64,000 nt of DNA from Sesamum alatum (lineage: Eukaryota; Streptophyta; Magnoliopsida; Lamiales; Pedaliaceae). Shown in pieces: positions 1-11,372 of the stretch. Made by a program: the position numbers and the translations under genes. Position 1 is the first letter of the stretch. Each line of letters begins with the position of its first letter. Under the pieces are notes generated by a model. The model searched no databases. It was not told the origin of the DNA and saw nothing but the letters and a program-made list of their open reading frames with translations. The DNA is taken from the NCBI GenBank assembly GCA_034509735.1, contig JACGWO010000003.1, positions 5,518,001 to 5,582,000 of the forward strand. Direction: 5' to 3'.

Positions 1-1042
1 ATGGCATGCATATGCTCCATAACTACTTGGATCTTGTTTCTATTTTCTATTTCTAGCACTTGCTTACTACCTATTGCAGCAAGTCTTGCTTTGTTCCTAT
101 TGATTTAGTTGCTAGCAAGGGATCTAAAAGCTAAACCAACACATACCCTGCTGACAACAGGAGGCTGCTGACCAACCCGCTCCACCAGTAGGGGGATTAT
201 ACATAAAAAAAGCCATTGGCGTTGGTCTGCTACCTTGCTGCAGCAGGTGTTTTCCTACTTAAGCTGGAAACCTTCTAACAGGTTATATCATTCTTGCACC
301 TGCATGTATTCCTCATATAAGATATCTTTTTCTGATAACTTGGTTTGTGTCAAACCTTTTCTTACGACAAGCAGTACGAATGGGAGCTTGCTCAAGTTCA
401 TGTTTACCATAAGGCTTAAAAAGCCTCGTCCTTCCATTACTTACTTGCAGGAGAGCACTTTATTCTAGCCATTCTAAACCCATACCTGTTGATGAGTTGG
501 GACATTCCCAGCAAACTACTATACTAACATGTAGGAAAGCAGAAACATAGCAATAAGCAAATTCAAAATGCACAAACGACTTCTGCAGGAAAGCAAAAAT
601 ATTCATAAAAGCAATGAGGGAGAGAAGCAGAATCCTTAGCATCAAAGTGACATCAACCCAAAGAAAAAATATCCAAAGCCTACACCCGGGCACTTGCAAA
701 CCTCACGCAGGAGGTACCAAATATTCAGCAGAAATGTTTATTGTTCTTCTCGCAAAATGGGGAACAAATTCAGTTACCAGTAGGGGAGACACATGTCCTT
801 CACCAGCTGCAACAGGAGGCTCAGAACTCAAGGGGGTTGTATCCTCTGCCACTTGCCCAGTAAGGTCCAGAGACATGAGATCATCCTCAGTAGGAGATAC
901 AAGTGGAAACTTGCTCAGTGTTTTCACTAACCAGGAGTACTTACAAGTTTACTACTATTGTAAACTATCTCACATGAATAAAAGCAAGTCTGCTTCCCCT
1001 CTTGTGTTATTTGCAGGCTCAGTTCTCAGCTCCTGCCTCACT
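1..1042. other. Spacer, no supported gene
   Basis: I find no convincing gene here. The open frames (for example 614-1120 +) have no recognisable domain and are crossed by frames on the other strand. The text is moderately GC-balanced with scattered purine- and pyrimidine-rich runs. It could be intron or UTR of a gene lying to the left, but nothing proves that. Confidence 0.4.
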
Positions 1043-1350
1043 CTAATAAGCCATATGTTGGCATACGCTCCTAATAAGTCATCCCCAACTGGCATGGGCA
1101 CTTACGTAAGATGCCACTAGCCGGCGCATGCTTCTACTAAGTTGCCCCTAGATGGCGCACGCTTCTACATAATTCGTCCCTCGCTGGCGCACGTTCCTAA
1201 TAAGTCGCCTTTGGCTGGTGCACGCACTTCGTAAGTTGCCCCCAACTGGTACACGCAGTTACATCTGCAACCACTGGTCGTCGCACGCATACAATTCAGC
1301 CACCACCAACTGACACACTCACTCTAGCTTTCAGCTGCCTTCTATTGGCA
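1043..1350. repeat. Degenerate ~32-bp tandem repeat
   Basis: About eight imperfect units follow each other with a period near 32 bp. Each has the pattern CTAATAAGTCGCCCC, then an ACTGGC-like core, then GCACGC and a short pyrimidine tail. Clear units start near 1070, 1103, 1136, 1167, 1196 and 1229. Units differ at many positions, so the array is old. No function is visible. Confidence 0.65.
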
Positions 1351-1643
1351 CATATATTTCAACATAATGCTTATTAAGCCTGCTTACGCTAACTTACTAC
1401 TTGATTTCTATCCTTACTCATTTACTACAAGATGTATTCTCTTTTACTAAATCACATATTTCTTGTTGATAACAGAAATAGCAGGATCTGTCCTGCTGAC
1501 GCACATCAGGATTGGAGCAGCACAGGAGGACTTCTCGTGCTGGCACGCCCAGGTATATAGCTCTTGTGCTAACATTTCTAGGACTGATTATTTCAACTCC
1601 ACCAGTTCGACAGCAAGTCTCACACTACTGGAGTAGGGGGAAG

Positions 1644-2445
1644 TGATGATACCCCCTCAAAATCCACAGGGCCAACACAAGAACTAGGAGTAGGCCTCTA
1701 ACCGAGGCAGCCCAGCAGGCCGAGGCCATCAAGCCCAAAATAGTACGTCTTTTTATGCAAAGCCCAATTTTTATGCAGTAACCTGGCAGGCCCACGAAAA
1801 AGGCCCGTACAATAAGCCTAGTCATCAAACAACTCGGATTCCACATCACACAGCTGGCCAACACATGGAGCCACGTCATACTGAAAAATCTCATCCAAAT
1901 TCTCAGTAGATTGGCCAGAATCCAGGTCTTCCTCAACAAGTAACTGCATTTTCGGGAAATATGGCAGATGTGGCAAGATTGACTCAAATGACTATATCTT
2001 CACCAATTCAACTTCGATTCTCACACAGTTTGTTGAGTTGAGAATCTGAATTCCCAAGGTTTCCAAAGGTATAATTTCTCCAAAATTGGGTTCAACGCCA
2101 GCTATAAAAAGGCACATGATGCAGTCATTTGGAACACGACACAAGTTACAACTTACAACTTTCAAGTAACATCTACACTCTCTTGACACTCACTTGGCAC
2201 ATGATTTTCTCTCAAATTTTCAGCTATTTACTAGCACTTTTTACATGAATTATCATTAAAGAACATCGCTTTACCATTACTCTCACTTGTTTCAAGTTTT
2301 CCCATTATTTTATTCACTCGAACATTACTGACTTAAGCATCGGAGTGCCAACTCCTCTCTGCAGGTTAGTCTCCCCCAACAATCTTGGGACTTTCGTGAA
2401 GATCCCTCGATATTTTTTGGTGTTGTTGGATCCCGGTACGCATCA
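1644..2445 (+). mobile_element. Probable Ty3/gypsy-like solo LTR
   Basis: The segment begins TGATGATACC and ends GGTACGCATCA, so its tips form an imperfect inverted repeat with the TG...CA ends of LTRs. Inside, a TATA-like box (TATAAAAAGG, about 2103) is followed by a pyrimidine-rich transcribed part. The text near 2331-2350 (GACTTAAGCATCGGAGTG) is a motif I associate with U5 of plant Ty3/gypsy LTRs. No PBS or internal region follows, and I see no matching 5-bp target duplication (GGAAG left, CATGA right). It may be a solo LTR with eroded flanks or a recombination product. Family assignment is from motif memory. Confidence 0.5.
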
Positions 2446-2451
2446 CATGAT

Positions 2452-3834
2452 TTGATGACAAACATCCAAAAGAATGGAACAAATCCCACTTTTCCACCTA
2501 TCCCAAATGTAATATTCTGTTAAATAATGAATGTGATACATTCTAGAAGCAATGGGCAAACCAATATTGTCAATGCCTGAATGGCTAATGAAATATTTAA
2601 TGAAAAGATTGCAAGTGAACAGAGACAGAGCTTTGAAAAGATGGTAAGGACATTGTGTCCTACAAGTCAAAAGATCATTGACAGGAACATTGAAAAGGTT
2701 GGTGATTGCATATCTATTAAGTCTAATGATAAGCATTATTAAATCTTTTATTTTGATGGGACACAATATAGTGTTGACCTTGAGAATGGGACATGTGGTT
2801 GTAGAAAATGATCTTTTAGTGAGATAGCTTGCATACATGCTGTGAGTGCCATTTTCTCAAGGAGAGGATATAGAAAAATACACACACCAATGTTACAGGG
2901 TGCAAGCATATTTGAAGGCCTATCAGCATGACATAATGCCAATCAATGGTAGGGAAGAGTAGAAGAAGAGTGCATTCAATCCACCATTGCCACTAAATGC
3001 TGTGAAGAGAGTGGGTAGGCCTCCCAAATCAAGAAGACTTGAACCTGATGAGCCAGTGCTAAAGGAGGAAAGAAGAAGTGGTCCAATCATGAAGGAAGGT
3101 GCATCCAAAATCAAAAGGCAACAAACAACATTGAAGTGTGGCAAATGTGGTATCCGAGGTCACAATGCTAGGGGTTGTCCTAGCAAAACTATGTCGAACT
3201 ATCATATCCCAGATGCCTCTAGTCAAGTCCCTCCAAATGATCCACCACAGAAACTGCATGTATAATTATCTATTTTTCTTGTGTTTGGAAAACTGAATAA
3301 CTACTTATCTATTTTTCTTGTTCTTGGAAATTTAGAAGAAAAGGTAAGGCAGCTATTCAAGAACCCGAGATGAAAATCCACAAGAGAACAAGAAGTGTAA
3401 GAACTCAATTTTTTTCCCTGTTTTTCTTGCTCTCTTTGCTACTTCTAATGACTGAGTTTTATGTATATAGGGCCATGTCCCAGCCGCATCCCCTTTGATT
3501 AGAAAATTGAAGAACAAAAGGCCTCCAAAGTAAGCTGCAAGTGCACCTACTATGTTTGCACCAATTCCAACAGTGCCAAAAGGGAGTCAAACTTAAGGAG
3601 CCAGCTCCTTTGTCGATGTTGAAACAGGTGGAAGATCAACAAATGAGCAAGAAAGTTCAAGATCGATCCCTTCCATTGTTAAAGGATGAAAAAGATTTGT
3701 CGCTATGGCAAATCTTTCAAATGTTGTTCATCGGATTAACAAGGGGAAGAAGAAGATGTAAAACACTAGTTTTTGCAGTAGGAAATGTTCTTTTGGCGTA
3801 TGCTAGGAGATGTAAAGAAGATGTAAAGCACTAG
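2452..3834 (+). pseudogene. MULE (Mutator-like) transposase, 3' remnant
   Basis: This is the C-terminal part of a MuDR-family transposase, which would cut and paste Mutator-like elements. A SWIM-type zinc finger is visible around 2770-2850: CGC in the first half, then CIHA, giving the CxC...CxH pattern. A basic linker follows and then a CCHC zinc knuckle at about 3137-3180 (CGKCGIRGHNARGC). The catalytic domain is missing or unrecognisable. A TGA near 2809 breaks the frame between the two halves of the SWIM finger, so the gene is dead. The frame 2987-3265 is the longest intact piece; 3541-3834 may be the old last exon (GVKLKEPAPL-like text). I see no terminal inverted repeats that would delimit the element. 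Confidence 0.7.
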
Positions 3835-4189
3835 TTTTTTAGCTCTAGTGTTGGCAGTAAGAAGCTCAAACAATATGCCACATTTAATTGCTCTTTTGGG
3901 ACATGTCTGTTTTGAACCAATGCAAGGAATCTACTATTTTCTTTTTTGTCAATTGTTGGTGTATTTATTTTCAATTGGTGCATGCTATGTGTTTTATTTA
4001 TGTTCTGTTGGTGCATTTATTTTCTGTCAATACAAATATGGGTGATAAGGCTCAATTTGGTACATTTATATACTCAAAGCAGTACACAAAACAGTACACG
4101 AATCCTCTTCATTTGACAAACAACAAAACAACACCAATCTATCTACATTTCCTACCCAAAGCAGTACATAAACAACAAAACAACAAAAA

Positions 4190-4586
4190 AAAAAAAAAAA
4201 ATAGCAACAAATTTCTATTTCCGCAAATCCTCTTGATTTTAGCATAGTCCTCCTCAACCTTCTCCAATTCTTCAATCTTGGCTTCGTACTAAGAATATTT
4301 TGCTAATAATTCAGGGATCACAATCTTTGCCTGTGCATAAATTGGTGGATCTTTCCAAACAAAAAGTTCACACCCTTCTCTCTACACAAACCCTCGAAAA
4401 GGGCAAAATTTTCAGAAATTTTTTTCATGAAACCCGAGAGAGAAATTAGAGGGAAAAAATTGAGAGAATTACCTTGTAATCTTTGCAAGAATGAAACCTC
4501 CTTCCTGGCTTCTTAATAGTCCAAGAAGTCCTCACCATTGCTCTCTTCTCACAGTAATAGAAAAGTGGTCCTTCCATGGCTGACAT
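4190..4586 (-). pseudogene. GRF-type zinc-finger protein, two-exon pseudogene
   Basis: Exon 1 runs 4586 to 4473 (38 codons from MSAMEG) and ends at a GT donor (AAG|GTAATT). Exon 2 starts at about 4381 after a TAG acceptor and stays in frame. Joined, they show the GRF zinc-finger layout: a Cys in YYCEK, TSWTIKKPGRRF, HSCKDY, then CELFVWKDPP. A coiled-coil start (YEAKIEELEKVEEDYAKIK) follows, as in small plant GRF proteins. The second metal-binding residue of the usual CxC pair is replaced (CEK), and an in-frame TAG at 4289-4291 interrupts exon 2, so it is probably not functional. It lies tail-to-tail with the MULE transposase remnant and may have been cargo of the same element. Confidence 0.65.
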
Positions 4587-4591
4587 GTTGG

Positions 4592-5521
4592 AGACGGGTA
4601 GGAGGAACAAGGAAAACAATACGAGGAATAAATCCCATTTCCCCCTTTTTATTAGTTGGGAAATGACTTTGGAGGAAAAAACTAGAATTCTTTCCTCCAA
4701 AAATGTCCAAGTCAAATACCATGTCATACATTATTGCGACATGGAACTAAAACCCCAAATTTATATAGCATGTGCCCTGCCCATGCTATTACAGGCCACA
4801 ATTGCCAAATTCGTACGCCGAAGGATGACATTTACGCATTTCTGTAAATTAATGGCTTTAAATTGATAAACATGAAAGTTAGAGGACTAAAATTAATCAG
4901 TGGCAAAATTAAGGATCAAAAATCATACTTTTATATATAATATAGATATAAATATTATTTTTTACAAAAATCATTCAAAATAACTAATAACATTTAGAAA
5001 CAAAATTATGCATCTTGTTTTTATAATTAAAATATTATAGTAGATCATACGAAATTGATTTTGTGGAGGATTCATATATAAATATGTATTATAATTTATT
5101 TCTTGATAATAGTTATCGCTTATAGATATTTTATAAAAATGAACGTTTCAGTAGTTAATCTTATATTATGAGTCTAAAATTATTTTTTACATTTTCTTGT
5201 TCAAAAAAAAAATTATTTTTTACATTTTCATACTTTTACCTTTTAGCAAATTATAAAGACAAAAATTTACATTTAACGGAAGTTTTTATATATTTCTCTT
5301 TAGAATACAATGTTGTAAATTCTATTTAGTAAGAATACTAAAGATAAAATGTCGGAGGGAAAATTCAAAAGAATATCCCAAGAAATAAGTCCAAAATAAA
5401 TAAAATAAAGATGGGTCATTTTGTATATTACAAGGATATTTTAGTCAAATTTAAAATAGGTCAAATACACTTTAAACCACGCCAATTCACATTGAATGCG
5501 AGGGTATTCCAATTTCGTTAG
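4592..5521. other. AT-rich spacer
   Basis: This is very AT-rich sequence with A and T runs. I see no gene, repeat with clear ends, or regulatory site that I can support. Confidence 0.4.
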
Positions 5522-5895
5522 TCTATACTATATATAAAAAGTGTGAATTTTTTATGTGTTTGTTTTCCATTGTAAAAAAATATTCATGTCCTTACTTAAG
5601 TTATTTTTTAATAATAAATAAACATTAACTATAAAAGAATAAAATTCTATCAATAGAAAACTATTTAAGAGTTCTAATATCTCTAAACTACTTGGACAAT
5701 ATAAATATATCTTACTAAAAAAAATAGGCCGGCAATAATATGTCTGCGATTAATTTGTTAGAAGATGTTTTTAAATACTTTAAAATTATTATTTTACTAG
5801 GGTAAAATATAATTTAAAATGAATAGTTTCGAAATAATGCATAGAATATTAAACTTTAAAAACTATATCTATATATATATATATGAAAGAATAAA

Positions 5896-6282
5896 GGGAA
5901 AAATGCAATTTTGGTCCACTAATATAGGGGCAGTGGCACTTTTGGTCCAGGGCCTTTCGAGAATAGCAATTCAGGACAATATTTTTGAAAAAAGTGGCAA
6001 TTTTAATCCACGGGGCCCTAATTTCGCCGGATTTAGTTATGTGATTGGCACGTATGCTGAATAAATTGGGAAATTTTTAGATTCCGACAGCAATTGCTGA
6101 CGTGGATTCACTGAGACGTCCATCATTGTCGGATTCACATGACTAAATCCGAAAATATAAGGGCTCTGTGGACTAAAATTGCCACTTTTTCAAAAATATT
6201 ATCCTGAATTGCTATTCTCAAAACGCCATGAACCAAAAGTGACATCAATCGTATATTAGTGGACCAAAATTGTATTTTTCCC
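5896..6282. mobile_element. Mutator-type MITE with long TIRs
   Basis: This 387-bp element begins GGGAAAAATGCAATTTTGG and ends with the near-perfect complement. The arms pair over roughly 150 bp or more with scattered mismatches. It is flanked on both sides by the identical 9-bp duplication AAGAATAAA (5887-5895 and 6283-6291). Nine-base duplications are typical of Mutator-like transposition. No coding capacity is present. Confidence 0.85.
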
Positions 6283-6584
6283 AAGAATAAATATCAAGAA
6301 GTTTTTAAAAAACATTATTAATCTTATTAAATTAGAAATGCTTTCGAAAAATTTAACATGGGTGACTTAATTCTTACTAATTGATTTTATTTTAATCTTA
6401 GTAGTATTGTTTTGAGATTGTACTTTCATGTACTTTTGACTTTTACTATATTACTAGAGATAAACTGATACTGTAAGTCCAACTTATGATTAAAATATAA
6501 TAATGAGAATTCTTGAGTGTTTATTCATATTGTGAAAAAATATTTGTATCCTTTTTGTGATACTCTTTTAATAATAAATATAAT

Positions 6585-6862
6585 AGGGATAATTACATTT
6601 ACACCCTGTGATTTATGGTTTGTTTACACAAACCAACCCTGGCTTTAGCATTATTACAGAAATTACCCCTAACAACCAAAAGATAGGGGTACTTGTGTAA
6701 TGATATTGACGTTTTTGGGGGTGTATGTGTAATTTTTTAAAATCAAGGGTGGCTTGTGTAAGTAATTTTAACGTTTCTGACGTGGTGTATTTATAATTAT
6801 CCAAAAGATTAGAGTGACCTTTATAAACAATAGATTAGGGGGTGTAAATATAATTATCCCTA
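6585..6862. mobile_element. MITE-like inverted-repeat element
   Basis: The element opens with AGGGATAATTACATTTACAC and closes with the complement (GTGTAAATATAATTATCCCT), giving terminal inverted repeats of about 30 bp. Flanking duplications are not clear beyond a possible TA. The inside is non-coding. A similar opening recurs at 8637. Confidence 0.6.
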
Positions 6863-8571
6863 AATTAGAATTAGGTATAAGAACAAATTCTAGCAAATCA
6901 TAAAAATATTTGGTATTCTAATTTGTATAAATTACTTAAAGAATAAATAATATATTCTAAAACATAAATAGGCAAATAAATATTAACGTTAATTTGCCAG
7001 GAAAGATTTTAAATTATTTTTTAAAAAAAAGTTGAGTTACCTGGACAATGTAAAATTTAAAAATAAATAGCATATGAGTAAAATATAAATATATACTAAT
7101 CCAAACTTTAAAACAAAAAAAAAATTACAAAGAATAAATATTAGTATATAAATTCTCAATTTTATTATAGAAGTTCGTTGAAAAATTTAAAATGAGTGAC
7201 TTCGGACTAATTGATTTTATTTCAATATTAATATTGGATAATTCTCTTTAGATTGTATTTTTACTCTTTTTTTCCCCATAATATAATGGAGGTAAAATGA
7301 TACTAATAAGTGCAATTTAGGTTTAAATTGCAATAACGATATATGCTATTTAAAAAAAATGTAATAATTTGATCAAAGTAGATAAAGTACTATGAGAACG
7401 TACTAAAGAATATGAAATATAAATATGAAATTTCTAACCAAAATACAATGTAAACACCCACGCGAAAGAAATAATACTGGTATAAGAATGCCTAAAAACT
7501 AATGAGTTGAAGAAGAGTGTACATAGCACAATTTATCAAAAGTAGTAAATACAATTAACATAATTAAAGGCTCTCATAATTTACAAAAGTAAAATTAAGT
7601 ATTAAAAATAAAAAATATTGGCTAATAAAAGCACTAATTTTTATATATTAAGTTGAATTGCGTATGAAAAATTAGTTATCCAGTGGATCTCTTATCATTT
7701 AATTTTTTAATATTAGATAATATTGTATGCACATAAAAGATTAAACTTTAAAAAATATAAAATGCTATTGAATAAGAAATAGATAATACCAATTAAATTT
7801 ATTTGAATTAATAGATCAAGAAATCACACTAAAAATATGAAGTTAAAAATATAAAATAATAACATTTTAGGCAATAATATTTCAAATTTAGAAGTTAATG
7901 AAGAATGTAAATAATATTTTGACAAACTTTAAAAATTGATAGTAAAATATAGATTAAATTTTACAAAAAAAAAAGTTAATAAAAGATTAGTTTAATATCA
8001 TTACACATCAATAAATTTAAGAAAAAAAATTCAGTATATGTTAGTAAAATAAAAATATAACATTTTACAAAAAAAATATAACAAACACAAAATAAACTTA
8101 AAAAAATAGCAAATAGACATTAAAACAACGCTACTAATAAAATATGATCAATTTTACTAAATTAGAATCTTTTATAAAAAAAAATTCAAAAATAAGGGAC
8201 TTTGTTAATTTTATTTTAATATTGAATCTTTTATATATTATATTTTACTTTTGCCTTTATTTGTTCCAGTACAAAATCATTAAGCATAATAATTATTAAA
8301 TAAAAAATGCAAAAATTCCTTTTTAAGGAACAAATCTTTTATTTAATATTAGCAGTTAAATTTAGAAGTGAGTTACAAATAACAAATTAAATTGTCTCCT
8401 CATCAATTAAAATAACTATTATCAATATTTTTGAAAATATAATTATATAGTAATGATAATAATACTAAAATAAATAAAATTATGAGTTTAATATCTTTTG
8501 TAACCAATAAATTATATATTCACCTCTAAAAATATATTTCTATACGTGCATCGCACGTGATACTTCCTAGT

Positions 8572-9490
8572 TTATAACAAAAGTGGGAATTTCACATAAG
8601 ATTAATGAAAACAAGGGATTCGCCTATTTTCTTAGGGATAATTACACTATCCTCCTTGAGGTTAGGTGTAACTATACGTAGATTCACTGTAGTTTGAAAA
8701 TTGTATTTAGTATCCCCGAAAATTTATTTTCGTCTAATAAATAAGTCCCTCTCTTAGTCAAAGTTCACCGAATTTATTAATATTAAGAAAAAAAAAACTG
8801 AGCAAAAATCCACATCTAACCCTGATTGATTTATTACTGACTTATTGCAGATCAAACAAATATTTTATAATCAAACTACTCTTATACATTTTCACACATT
8901 AATGCATATGAGAAAGTATATTTCCATCCTTATAAGAGTAGCTTAATTAAAAAAAGATTTGTATAACTTATAATAAACCAAAGATAAATATCAATTTTCA
9001 TTTAATTTTTATATTAATATCAACAAATTCGATAACTTTTGACTAACAAAAAAAACTTATTTATTTCATAGAAGTAAATCTTAAAGATACTAAATATAAC
9101 TTTTCAAAAAAAAAAATTATATGTAATTACAACAACCCAGCCTCTCTGTAATCCCATTTTTTTAGCACATGCAAGATTTTCAGCATTTTCACCGAAAATG
9201 CAATTTAGCCCTTTGGGTTCATAAAAAAATATAGGAGAAAAACGATAGCATGCGCGATGAAAGAAAGAAACAAATAGAAATATCCCATGTCCCAAGGCAC
9301 TTTCCTTTAATGAAATAATAAACCAACCAAAGTGAAAAAGCAAAAAGCACAAAGTACATAAATATAAAAACAATACAATCCAAACCATATAAAGATGAAA
9401 ATAGCTTCCTTCTACCCATAAAAGATTTAAAGGAAGCAAAAACGATAATCTAATGAACATTGCATTGCAAAGAATTTTTCTTTTTCCCTA
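8572..9490. other. AT-rich spacer with a MITE-like start at 8637
   Basis: The text at about 8637 (GGGATAATTACACTATCC) resembles the terminal repeat of the element at 6585, but I find no matching opposite end, so it is probably a truncated copy. The rest is AT-rich with A-runs. The frames around 9104-9460 look like chance. Confidence 0.4.
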
Positions 9491-9666
9491 AAACGGGAGA
9501 ATCCCATGTCATTTCAAACCTCACCATTGAAATTTACACTAATGTTACAACAACACCATCATCCTAAATCAAGATTAACTCAAACTACAGGAATCCATAA
9601 ATAACAACCAAAAGAAAATGACCATAAACCCCACTAATTACCACTAAGCTATCTCTCTTCTTCGAA

Positions 9667-10603
9667 TCAAGCTCCTACGGGCGCAGCCACCGCAGGCTTC
9701 ACTTTAGGAGGCCTGCCACGCCCGCGGGGCGCACCTCCGGCGGCGGTAGACGGAGGTGGAGCCGCATCCACACCTGCCGTAGCAACCTTCGGCGGCCGCC
9801 CACGTTTCTTTCCAGAAACAGTTGCAGTTGTACTTGTGGCCTTGGGTTTAGGCGGGGGAGGAGGAGCCGTTGGATCGCGGGACTTCGGAGGGCGGCCGCG
9901 GGGACGTGGGGCCGGCGAAACGGTGCCTGGCGGAAGTGGGGATTTGGGCTTGGGCGGGCGTCCGCGTCCGCGGCGTGGCGGGGCATTTGGGTCGGGTTTG
10001 AGGTAGTTGTTCTTGATGAAAAGGAGCTGGCCTGCAGATTTCATTTTGTTGAGATGGTGAGTGAGGAGTGTGGAGTGAGCGGGAGGGAGATTTCCGTAGG
10101 TGGCTTCGATGTGCTTTGAGATTGAAGATTTATTCGAGCCGTTATCCTCGTTTAATGCTTCAATTGCAGATAAAATCATCTGCAGAATATTATAATTTCG
10201 AACTGAATGTCAGTTGTTTGGAAAATTTCAAAAACGGAGAAAAATTCACCACACAAAACACAATTTGTGATGCTGGAAACCATAGAAACAAGGCAAAAAC
10301 GTCATGGAAAGTATTAAATTACCAAAACTCATGCGACTTTCAATTTAATTTTCAAGAAGATGCAGGTTATCATTATAGAAACTTGAGCTCACAAGACAAA
10401 ATAACCACCCTTGAGCAGAAACAACAATTCCAAGGAAGCCCAGAAAATTACGTGACTGAAAAGATCAGTTGCGGAAAACAAAAAAGAGAAAGAAAGAGAT
10501 AAATTCTGTCTACCTCTGGATACTGAGGCAAAGTGCCGGGAGGCACAGGCGGCGCCGGCGCCGGCGCCGGAATATGATTAGCTTGCACTTCTTCGCTCGC
10601 CAT
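9667..10603 (-). CDS. HMGA: HMGA / HMG-I/Y-related protein with H15 domain
   Basis: This is a chromatin architectural protein expected in the nucleus, binding the minor groove of AT-rich DNA. Exon 1 (10603-10514, 30 residues starting MASEEVQANH) ends CCAGAG|GTAGAC. A 334-bp intron ends TTCTGCAG, and exon 2 (10179-9667) adds 170 residues, giving 200 in all. A linker-histone-like H15 domain covers about residues 29-95 (YPEMILSAIEALNE, GSNKSSISKHIE). Four AT-hooks with the RGRPPK core follow at about 102-107, 124-129, 156-161 and 184-189, separated by Pro/Ala-rich linkers. This matches the usual plant HMGA plan and length. Exon 1 encodes a short Pro-Ala run from a GGCGCC repeat. The splice sites and frame fit perfectly. 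It stands alone among transposons and appears intact. Confidence 0.93.
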
Positions 10604-10800
10604 GCCACAAACAAAGTAAATCTTGGGAGAGAAAGATGGGAATTAAGAGCAGTGGAGCTACAGTAGGAGCAGAGGAAGATTTGGATGGACAAAATTGAGA
10701 GAGGGGAAGGGATATAAAAGGGTTCAACAGATCGGAGCTGGTTGGAGAAATGGAAAAAAAATTAAATAAACAAAAAGAAAAGAAGAGAGGTTGGAGTGTT
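10604..10800 (-). promoter_or_regulatory. HMGA 5' UTR and likely core promoter
   Basis: Read on the - strand, the sequence upstream of the ATG at 10603 is rich in C and T (CTCTCTC, CCTTCCCC), typical of plant leaders. A TTTTATATCCC stretch near 10711-10722 is the only TATA-like candidate. No transcription start can be fixed from sequence alone. Confidence 0.35.
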
Positions 10801-11372
10801 TATGGGACTGCATCTGCGGCTGGGGGTTCTTCTTTTCGTTGTGATCCAACGGTGGATCATGTCTCTAAGAAGTTTCACATGGATCGGTGACGTGGCTGTG
10901 CTATTCCTTTATCTTATTTCAAAATTGTTCCAATTTGAAAATATATGTATGTTGGGTTTGTATAACCTGCTCATCAGCTCATCCACTTCAACTTATTTCA
11001 CGTGCGTGTCGTAAGGTTATTGGATAGAGATAAAATTTAAGACTTGTGTGTGAGATTAGTGAATGGGTGTAGGTGGAGTCGAGAACATGGAAACAAATGC
11101 TCTGCCATGCGAGTGAGGGAAGTGGGGTCCCCTGTGAGAAAGATAAAAATGAGCTGGTAATATGAGAAGCACGTACAATTGATGTTTTTGAAGCGTCTGT
11201 CTTATTTCATTTATGTTTCGGTAAACTCGGTGGTATAAATATAATTTAAATTCATAGATTTTATATTTATTTACTTAGATACGATGGCACATAATCATCA
11301 CGCATAAGTAATATTTTTATTTTATTTAATTCATTAATTATCATATATTTTATTCAAATTAAATTAAAAATT
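10801..11372. other. Spacer upstream of HMGA
   Basis: This is AT-rich non-coding sequence between the gene's promoter side and the tandem array. It probably includes distal promoter sequence of the HMGA gene. I see no repeat or gene. Confidence 0.35.

Larger units (their letters stand above)
5522..8571 (+). mobile_element. Non-autonomous Helitron (~3.05 kb)
   Basis: The 5' tip TCTATACTATATATAAAAAG (5522) matches the TC-start consensus of plant Helitrons. The 3' end is CTAGT at 8567-8571. A perfect 6-bp hairpin lies just upstream: ACGTGC (8544-8549), loop ATC, GCACGT (8553-8558), eight bases before CTAGT. The next base is T, as expected for insertion between A and T, although the left flank is G and not A. 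There is no RepHel coding capacity. The interior is AT-rich and carries two nested inverted-repeat elements. The termini are seen directly; that they belong to one element is inferred from the absence of other Helitron ends in between. Confidence 0.6.

Noticed and set aside
614..1120. 168-codon + frame
   Set aside because: It runs into the degenerate 32-bp repeat, has no domain and no splice or promoter context, and overlaps a - frame of similar quality.
9104..9460. 118-codon - frame rich in Phe and Leu
   Set aside because: Hydrophobic-looking text comes from AT-rich sequence; it overlaps another frame and lies just downstream of the HMGA 3' UTR without any gene signal.
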